DNA of 64,000 nt from Verrucomicrobiota bacterium. Lineage in GTDB: Bacteria; Verrucomicrobiota; Verrucomicrobiia; Verrucomicrobiales; Verrucomicrobiaceae. A model generated the notes under the pieces. That model saw nothing but the letters and a program-made list of their open reading frames with translations. It had not been told where the DNA came from and did no database searches. The stretch is taken from the NCBI GenBank assembly GCA_025360015.1, contig JANYCZ010000032.1, forward strand, positions 1 to 64,000, read 5' to 3'. Shown here in pieces: positions 41,036-49,500 of the stretch (positions within the stretch are counted from its first letter, which is position 1; every line of letters begins with the position of its first letter). Position numbers and translations under genes: made by a program.

Positions 41036-43402
41036 TCAGTCGCGCGCCTTGAGCACGCTCACCAGGTCCAGCTTGTTGAGCATGAAGCCGACCATGGCAA
41101 ATGAGGCCCCCGTGGCCGCCAGCACCACCAGCACGGAGCTGGCATAGGTGCTGGGATTGATGTGCTGCGGCAGACGCACGGTTTCATTGCTGACAGCGCC
41201 AATCACATACGAGGCCAGAACATTCCCAAACACCAGGCCCAGTGGCAGGGCCACCAGCACGAGCAGCGAGAGCTCTCCCAGCAGCACGCCGGCGATTTCG
41301 CGCTTGGTCAGCCCCACCACACGCAGCGTGGCCAGATCACGACCGCGCTCTGAAAGGGCGATGCGGGCGCTGTTGTACACCACCCCGAATGCCACGATGA
41401 CCGCCATCCACAAAAACAGCTCGCGCAGCGTGCCGATGCTCCGCCCCGTGGACGCACGAAAGGCAGCCAACTGATCCTTCTTGGCGCTGGCAAATTCGAT
41501 TTTCGGCTGGTCTTTCACTTCACGCATGAATTCGTCCCAACGCCCGGAATCGACGCTCATAAAAGCGCCTGTCATCGTCTCACTCTCCCGCAGCAGGCGG
41601 CGCACGGCGTCGATGTCCATGTACGCCGCCATGCCGTAGAAGTCAGACATGAAGCCGCTCACCACGATCTCCCGGTGTTCGCAGCGCCCTTCCTGCGTCT
41701 GCACATGGATGGAGTCGCCGATCTTCACCCCCAGCACCTCCGCCAGTTTCTGGGAGACCAGCAGCCCCTCGGCAGGCAGTACGATAGGCCGCCCCTGCAT
41801 GTCCCGCGGACTGACAAGCTTGCTGTTTTTGGCAAACCCCATCACATACAGCCTGCGGGCGTGATGCGCATTGCTCACTGTGGCGAGGAAGCCGCGTATT
41901 GGCTCCACCAGTCTGACACCCGGGAGATGCTCCAGATCATGCTGCGTGCTGCGGGAGGCAGGGTCGCGCATGCTGACGATGACGTCCTGGCGAAAATGAT
42001 CGTTCCATTGGTAGGTCAGCAGGTAGTCCACGCTGTCCGCCAGCGCACCCGGCAGCACCAGCAGGCCGGTGGCCAGAGCCAGTCCGGCGATGGTGAAACA
42101 GGCCTGTGTGGGACGGCGCTCGATATTGCGCAAGGCCATGCGAAATACCAGACCCGCCCCCCGGGTGAAGCCGAGGCGCTCCAGCAGCGAAGGCTTGAAA
42201 TCTGCCGGAGGCTCCGGCCGCATGGCTTCCGCAGGCGAGAGCTTCACTGCCAGCCACACCGCCCCCGCCACCCCCAGCACCGCCGCAGCGACACTGACCA
42301 TGAGAGCCATGACCAGCGCTCTCTGGTCCATCTGAAAATGCAGTTCAGGAAAATGAAACAGCTGCGTGTACACCTGCAGCATCACGCCCCCCAGATACCA
42401 GCCGGCCACGATGCCGACCCCGCTGCCCAGCACGACGATCACCAAGGCATAACTCAAATAATGCCGGCCCACCTGCCAGGAGGTGTAGCCCAGTGCCTTG
42501 AGCTGCGCGATCTGCTCCCGCTGCAGCCGCACCAGACGTGAGATGACCGAGTTCACCATGAAGGCCGCCACGCATAGAAACACCACCGGATACGCGAGAG
42601 AGAGCGCACGTACGATCCGCAGCTCGTCATCCAAACGCTTCGAACTGGAGTGGTCCTTGAGCGCATACGCCCCGACAGCGCCATAAATGACCAGCATCTG
42701 GTCCACCTCCTCGATCACTGCCTGCGGATCTGTGCCAGGAGACAAATCCAGGCTCAGGTCATTGAAGGCGCCATCCAGATCAAACGCGACGGCCAGAGAC
42801 TGGTAGCGCAGCCAGAATACGCCGAAATGCCGGTTGTCAGGCAGTGTCTGACCCGGTGCCGCCTCAAACACAAACTCCGGCGACAGGCCAATGCCGCAGA
42901 TGTCGAGGTGGTCTCGATGCCCGTTTAAAATGGCGGTGATGCGGTCGCCAATCTGCAGCCCATGCGCCAGAGCGAATGCTTCGCTGACCACCGCCTCCCG
43001 CTGCGCACCTGGGTGCGGCAGTCTGCCACGACGCAGGAAGATTTGATTGAGGTTTTGCCTGCCATCATCCGGCAGCGAGACCAGCTGCGCTTTGACCGGC
43101 TCCCGCACGCCGTCCATGTCGAGCAGAGCATTCTCCACCACCCGCAGCTCCACCGTGGCCACCCCTGGAATTTTGCCGAGCCGGTGCTGCAGGGAAAGCG
43201 GGGCGCTTTTCACGTAGCCAAACACATCCGGCATGCGATAGCGCTGGTAGTACGCATCCCGCGTGCTCTCCAGACTGAGAATGATGCTGTTGGCAACGAT
43301 CATCATCGCCACGCCGCAGGCCATGACGAGGCCCGCCACCAGGACCTGGCCCTTCATGCCGCCGATGTCGCGGAGAAGCTTGCGGTCAAGAGTGGTGATC
43401 AT
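41036..43402 (-). CDS. FtsX/MacB-type ABC permease, tandem copy 1
   Basis: 788 residues, collinear with the following gene throughout (SLESTRDAYYQRYRMPDVFG versus TLESTRDAYYQRYRLADVFA; RLVRLQREQIAQLKALGYTS versus RLVRLQREQIAQLKALGYSS). Same layout: N-terminal helix QVLVAGLVMACGVAMMIVAN, two periplasmic domains and two FtsX helix groups. The pair is separated by 19 bp and is probably one transcript reading away from the PKS gene, with which it shares a 143-bp divergent upstream region. Tandem gene duplication is evident. A heteromeric exporter is possible. No ATP-binding subunit is visible. Confidence 0.88.
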   Translation of the reverse strand: MITTLDRKLLRDIGGMKGQVLVAGLVMACGVAMMIVANSIILSLESTRDAYYQRYRMPDVFGYVKSAPLSLQHRLGKIPGVATVELRVVENALLDMDGVREPVKAQLVSLPDDGRQNLNQIFLRRGRLPHPGAQREAVVSEAFALAHGLQIGDRITAILNGHRDHLDICGIGLSPEFVFEAAPGQTLPDNRHFGVFWLRYQSLAVAFDLDGAFNDLSLDLSPGTDPQAVIEEVDQMLVIYGAVGAYALKDHSSSKRLDDELRIVRALSLAYPVVFLCVAAFMVNSVISRLVRLQREQIAQLKALGYTSWQVGRHYLSYALVIVVLGSGVGIVAGWYLGGVMLQVYTQLFHFPELHFQMDQRALVMALMVSVAAAVLGVAGAVWLAVKLSPAEAMRPEPPADFKPSLLERLGFTRGAGLVFRMALRNIERRPTQACFTIAGLALATGLLVLPGALADSVDYLLTYQWNDHFRQDVIVSMRDPASRSTQHDLEHLPGVRLVEPIRGFLATVSNAHHARRLYVMGFAKNSKLVSPRDMQGRPIVLPAEGLLVSQKLAEVLGVKIGDSIHVQTQEGRCEHREIVVSGFMSDFYGMAAYMDIDAVRRLLRESETMTGAFMSVDSGRWDEFMREVKDQPKIEFASAKKDQLAAFRASTGRSIGTLRELFLWMAVIVAFGVVYNSARIALSERGRDLATLRVVGLTKREIAGVLLGELSLLVLVALPLGLVFGNVLASYVIGAVSNETVRLPQHINPSTYASSVLVVLAATGASFAMVGFMLNKLDLVSVLKARD

Positions 43403-43503
43403 TCGGGATTAATTTGCAACGGCGGCAATGACAAAAAGGTCACACGTTCCCCGTGCCAAGCGGGTGTGCAACGCAAGGATCATGCTATTTCCAAGCCGGT
43501 TTC

Positions 43504-43509
43504 TTGACA
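43504..43509 (+). promoter_or_regulatory. Possible -35 box upstream of the PKS gene
   Basis: A perfect TTGACA lies 36 bp before the PKS start codon. No convincing -10 hexamer is at the right distance (GTAAGC or TAAGCA are the nearest), so this is weak. The same 143-bp gap must also serve the divergent permease pair. Confidence 0.25.
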
Positions 43510-43545
43510 AGCCGCACCGTGACCAAGTAAGCAAGTAAACACACC

Positions 43546-46500
43546 ATGCCAGAACCCACCGTCGCCGACCCCATCGCCATCATTGGTATTGGCTGCCGCC
43601 TGCCCGGCGGTGCCACCAATGCCGCTTCTTTCTGGCAGATGCTCATGGGTGGGGTGGACGCCATCCGCGAGGTGACGCTGGACCGCTGGGACACCCGCTC
43701 ATATTACGACCCCGAGCAGGGCAAGCCCGGCAAGACCTACTCCAAGTGGGCCGGACTGATCGATGAGATCGACACCTTTGACGCGGGATTTTTCGGCATC
43801 ACGCAGCGCGAGGCCCCCTTCATCGACCCCCAGCAGCGCCTCCTGCTGGAGGCCACTTGGGAGGCGCTCATGGATGCCGGACAGCAGGTGGACATCGTCA
43901 AAGGCGAAGACACGGGCGTGTTTGTGGGCGTCTCCACGCATGACTACGGGGACATCCAGCAGAATGACATGGGGCGTGGCTTGGCCTATCCCCACTCCGC
44001 CACCGGTGTCGCCTCCAGCATCGCCGCGAACCGCATCTCCTACGCGCTGAATTTCCAGGGACCCAGCGTGGCCGTGGACACCGCCTGCTCCTCCTCGATG
44101 GTGGCTGTGCACATGGCCTGCCAGGCGCTGTGGAACAAGGAATGCCACCGCGCCATCGCCGCCGGGGTGAACTGCATCATCAGCCCTTATCCCTTCGTTG
44201 CCTTTTCCAGCATGGGCATGCTGTCACCAGAAGGGCGCTGCAAAGCCTTTGATGCCAGCGCGAATGGCTTCGTCCGTGGCGAAGGCGTCGGTGCTGTGTG
44301 CCTGAAGCCGCTCTCCGTCGCACTGGCGGATGGAGATCCCATCTACGCCGTCATCCGCAGCACGGCGGTGAATCAGGACGGCCGAACCTCCGGGATGACG
44401 GTGCCCAGCCGTGGTTCCCAGCAGGAACTCATCGCCACTGCCTGCCGTCTGGCCGGTGTGGCCCCGCACGAAATCCAGTACGCCGAGGCCCACGGCACCG
44501 GCACCACCATTGGCGATCTCATCGAAGGCAGCGCCCTCGGCACCATCCTGGGGGTTGGTCGCCAGCCTGGAGAAGACTGCCTGCTCGGCTCGGTGAAGAC
44601 AAACATCGGCCATTTGGAGGCTGGCTCAGGCATCGCGGGTCTCATCAAAGTGGCCCTGTGTCTGAAGCACGGCATGGTGCCGCCAAACCTGCATTTCAAA
44701 AATCCAAACCCCTCGCTCAATTTCGAGCGCCTGTGTCTGAAGGTGCCGGTCACCGCCACACCGCTGAAGCAGGATGAGCAGCACCGCATGCTGGCGTGCA
44801 TCAATTCCTTCGGCTTCGGCGGCACCAATGCCCATGCCGTGCTGGAGGCCGCACCCCAGCCAGCGCCACTGGTGCCAGCACCCGCAGGGGATGAACCGGA
44901 GCTCATCCTGCCGCTTTCCGCACGCGGCTCCGACGAGGCCCTGCTGGCCGTGGCTAAGTCATTCCATGCCTACCTGGAGTCAGCGGATGAATCTCTCTCC
45001 CTCCGCGACATCTGCGCCGCTGCCAGCCGCAGGCGCACGCACCATGAGTTTCGCCTCGCAGCAGTCGCCAGCACCCGCGCTGGCATGAGCGCCGCGCTGG
45101 CTGCGTTTCTGAGCGGTGAGCAGGCCCCCGGACTCCACATCGGCCAGCCGGTGAAAAATGCGCGTCTTGTCTTTGTCTTCAGCGGTCAGGGGCCGCAGTG
45201 GTGGGCCATGGGCCGTGAGCTCATGGAGCAGGAGCCCGTCTTTCGCCAGACACTTCAGATCTGCCATGATGAACTGCAGAAGCTCGGCGGCTGCTCGCTC
45301 CTTGATGAACTGCGGCGTGATGAAAAAACCACCCGGCTGAACGAAACGCAGATCGCGCAGACGGCGCTCTTTGCGCTGCAGGTTTCGTTGGCCGCGCTGT
45401 GGCAGTCCTGGGGTGTGCGCCCCTATGCCGTCGTAGGACATAGCATGGGGGAAGTCGCTGCCGCGCATGTGTGCGGTGCGCTGTCTTTGCCCGAAGCCGT
45501 GCGTGTCATCCACCATCGCGGGCGCTGCATGGAGAAGACCCCGCTGCGCGGAAAGATGATCGCCGCCGCACTCACCCGTGCAGAGGCTGAAGCAATCATC
45601 GCGCCCTATGGTGAAAGAGCCTCCCTCGCTGCCGTGAACGGCCCCAAGATGGTTTCCATCTCGGGTGATGGCGATGCGGTGGACGAAATCTTCCAAGCGC
45701 TGGAGCAGCGCGAGCTCTTCGTGCGCTACGTCCCGGTGAACTACGCCTTTCACAGCGCCCACATGGACCCGGTGCGGGATGAACTCGCCAACTCTCTCGC
45801 GGGTCTGCAGCCGCAGGCGGGCAAAGTGAAGATCTATTCCACCGTCACCGGAAAGCTGGCCGACGGCACCGACTACGATGCCGGCTACTGGTGGAAAAAT
45901 GTACGGCAGAGCGTGTTGTTTGCCCCGGCCATTGATGCCGTCATCGCCGCCGGGCAGACGCATTTCCTGGAGATCAGCCCGCACCCGGTGCTGTCCAATT
46001 CCATGACCGAATGCCTCGCGGAGGCAGACGCCATCGGCATGGTGATGCCTTCGCTGCGACGGCAAAAGCCGGAGCGCGCCACCCTGCTGGGCACGCTGGG
46101 CGCTTTGCATGTGAATGGCCATGAGGTGGACTGGACCGCGCTCTACCCGGAGGTCAGCGCGGCGCTGCGTCTGCCAGGCTATCCCTGGCAGAGAGAGCAC
46201 TTCTGGCATGAGCCCGCCTTTTCCATGCGCTTGCGCACGCATCCGCAGCTCAATCCCCTCATCAAGCTGGCGCGGCCAAACATCCACCCCACCTGGGAAA
46301 CTCCGCTGAACAAACACGTGCTGACCTGGCTGAAGGACCACCGTGTGGGCCAGCACCTCATCTTCCCCGGCGCAGGCTATGTGGAGATGGCGCTGGCAGC
46401 CGGTCAGGAACTGCACCCGGACAAGCCGGTGCTGCTCGAAGAACTCGAGATCCACCGCGGCTGCATCCTGCCTGCGGGGGATGACGTCCCGTTGCTGCAG

Positions 46501-49500
46501 ATCTCCTGCGTGACGGAGGAAAACACCTTCGTCATTCAAAGCACCCCCAGCGAGGACCCGCCCAACTGGACACAGCACGTCACAGGGCGCATGCGTGCCG
46601 AGCCCGAGCGCAGACAGCCCGCGCCGTTTGATCTCGCTGCCATCCAACAGCGCTGCGTGGCGGAGATCGATGGCAAAACGTTTTATCAATCGGCCGCCGC
46701 TGCTGAGCTGCACTACGGCCCGCAGTTCCAGGCGCTGACGCATGTGTGGGCGGGGCAGGATGAAGCCCTGGGCCGCATCGAACTGCCCGCCGCTGCTACG
46801 GCAGAGATGGACCGCTACATCGTTCACCCCGCGCTGCTGGACGCCTGCATCCACCCCACCATCGCCATTCCGGCAGACGGTCTCTACCTCCCGGCGCGCA
46901 TGGAGCGCATCCGCTGCTTCTCCCGCCCCGGTGCCAAGGTGTGGGCCTATGTGCGCAGGACGCAGGCGATTGCGAAGAAGATCATCGTCATCGATCTCTT
47001 CATCCTCGATGACGCGGGCACCGTGCTGCTGGAGATCTCCGACTTCCTCTGCAAGCACACCGCCATGAGCAGCGCCCCGGGCTCCGGCGCGCAGGCAGAC
47101 TGGCTCTACCAGTCCGAGTGGCAGCTCAAGCCGCTCCCCGCCTCCCGCGCACGCACGCCTGCAGACTGGCTACCAGACAATACCACGCTGGCCGCACAGC
47201 TCCGCGAGAGCGCCGCCCGCTTCAGCACCGCGCTCGGCATGAATGCGCGCTATCAGGAGTGGGAGCCACGCTTCCTCCAGCTCTGCCGCGCTTCGATTCT
47301 CACCGTGCTCAAACAGCTCGGCTGGCGTACCAAACCGGACGAGAACGTCACGCTGCCCGCATTGCTGAAGCGCCTCAAAGTGCAGCCCGCACATGAGCGC
47401 TTCCTGCACCGCCTGCTCACCCAGCTGGAGCCCGACGGCTGGCTGCAAGCCCAGCCATCTGCTGAAGTGCCGGGCTGGACCGTCACGGCCAAACCGGCCG
47501 CACTGAACCGCGACAAACTCTGGCAGGACCTCGTCTTCCACTTCCCCGCCTTTCATCCCGAGCTCATCCTGCTAGACCGCTGCACCGACGGCCTCGCCGA
47601 TTTGCTGCGCGGCAAGTGCGACTCCGCAGCCCTGCTCTCCGCCAACATGCTGGAGCACTTCCAGGCGGGCTCCGTTTTCACCCGCGTGTACAATCACCTC
47701 ATCGGAGAAGCCGTCGCCGCTGCGCTGGTGCAGCTTCCCGAAGGCCGGCGTGTGCGCATCCTTGAGATCGGCGCAGGCACAGGCGGTGTCACCGCCAGCG
47801 TGCTGCCACGTCTGCCCAACGCAGGCGTTGAGTACTATTTCACGGATGTCTCGGACCGCCACTTTGATCAGGCCGGGAAGAAATTCGGCGACTACCCTGC
47901 CGTGCAGTATCGCGTGCTCGATCTCGATCACCCGCCCGCGGACCAAGGCTTCGCGGATGAGCGTTTCGACCTCGTCATCGTCTCCAATGCGCTGTCATTG
48001 ACGCAGGATGTGCAGCGGTCGCTGCAGCACTTGCGCCAGTTGCTCGCCTCCAGCAGCCTGCTTCTGGCCCTGGAAATCGAATCTCCCACACCCTGGCATG
48101 ATCTGGTAGGCGGCACGGATGCGCGCTGGTGGCATTTTCAGGACATCGCCCTGCGCGCGAATCATCCGCTGCTGCCGTCCGCCGACTGGCTTCAGCTCTT
48201 CACCGCTGCCGGCTTCGCCACCGTGGAAGCCGTGGCCGATGCCAGCAATCACAGCCAGACCGGACAAGTCGTCCTCCTCGCACGCGGCCCCGAACTGCCG
48301 CAGCTTGTTGCCTCCTTCGATGCGGCCCCCGCAGCGCCCGGCCTCTGGCTGCTCTTTGCCGATCAGCAGGGCCTCGCCGCATCACTCGCGGATGAGTTGC
48401 GCCAGCGTGGCGACACCTGCCTTGTGGTCACTGCCGCAGACACCTTCACGCGCATCTCTGCCGATGAAGTGCAACTCCGCGCCGCAGCAGTGGAGGACTA
48501 CACCCGCCTGCTCTTCGAACTGCCGCCATTCACCTCCCTGCGCGGTGTCATCCATCTCTGGAGTCTCGATGCCCCCGCAGGCACGGACATCACGACAGCG
48601 GCACTCGCAATGTCTCAGACACTCGTCTGCCACAGCTCGCTCCATCTGGTGCAGGCGCTGAATGCCGCAGGCCATGACACTCTGCCAGGCCTGTGGTTCG
48701 TCACCCGTGGCGCACAGCCTGCCGGTGAAAAAACTTCCACACTCTCCCTCACGCAGTCGCCCCTGCACGGCATGGCCCGCGTGATCATGAGCGAGTGCCC
48801 AGACCTGCACTGCCGCACCATCGATCTCGATGCCGCTGCCAGTGCAGATGACACCGCGATCCTCCTCAACGAACTGCTGCATGCCGACGCGGAAGCCGAG
48901 ATCGCCTGGCGCGGTGAAGCACGCTATGCCCACCGCTTGATGCACGCTTCGCTGGATCATCTAGCGCAGTCATCCACGTCTTCCTTCACCGCCGAGCAAT
49001 GCTTCCGCCTCGAATCCGCCAAGCCTGGCTCACTGGACAAGCTGGTGTTTCGCGCGAAGCCACGCCGCGCTCCCGGCCGCAATGAAGTCGAGATCGAAAT
49101 CTGCGCCGCCGCGCTGAATTTCCGCGATGTGATGAAGGCGCTCGGCATCTACCCTGCCGAAGCCGCCGATGCCATGCTGCTGGGTGATGAATGCGCCGGG
49201 CGCATCGTCCGCGTGGGTGCGGGCATCACGCAGTTCAAAGCCGGAGACGAAGTCATGGCGCTGGCCGCCGGGTGCTTCGGCACGCATGTCACCACCGTGG
49301 AGCATGCCGTATTGTTAAAGCCCGCGCACCTCACCATGGAAGAAGCGGCCACGATGATGGTCACTTACTTGACCGCCTCCTACGCGCTCTCGCATCAGGG
49401 TCGCATGTCCAAGGGCGAACGCGTGCTCATCCACGCTGCCACAGGTGGCGTGGGTCAGGCGGCGGTGCGCATCGCGAAGGCCACCGGGGCGGAGATTTTT

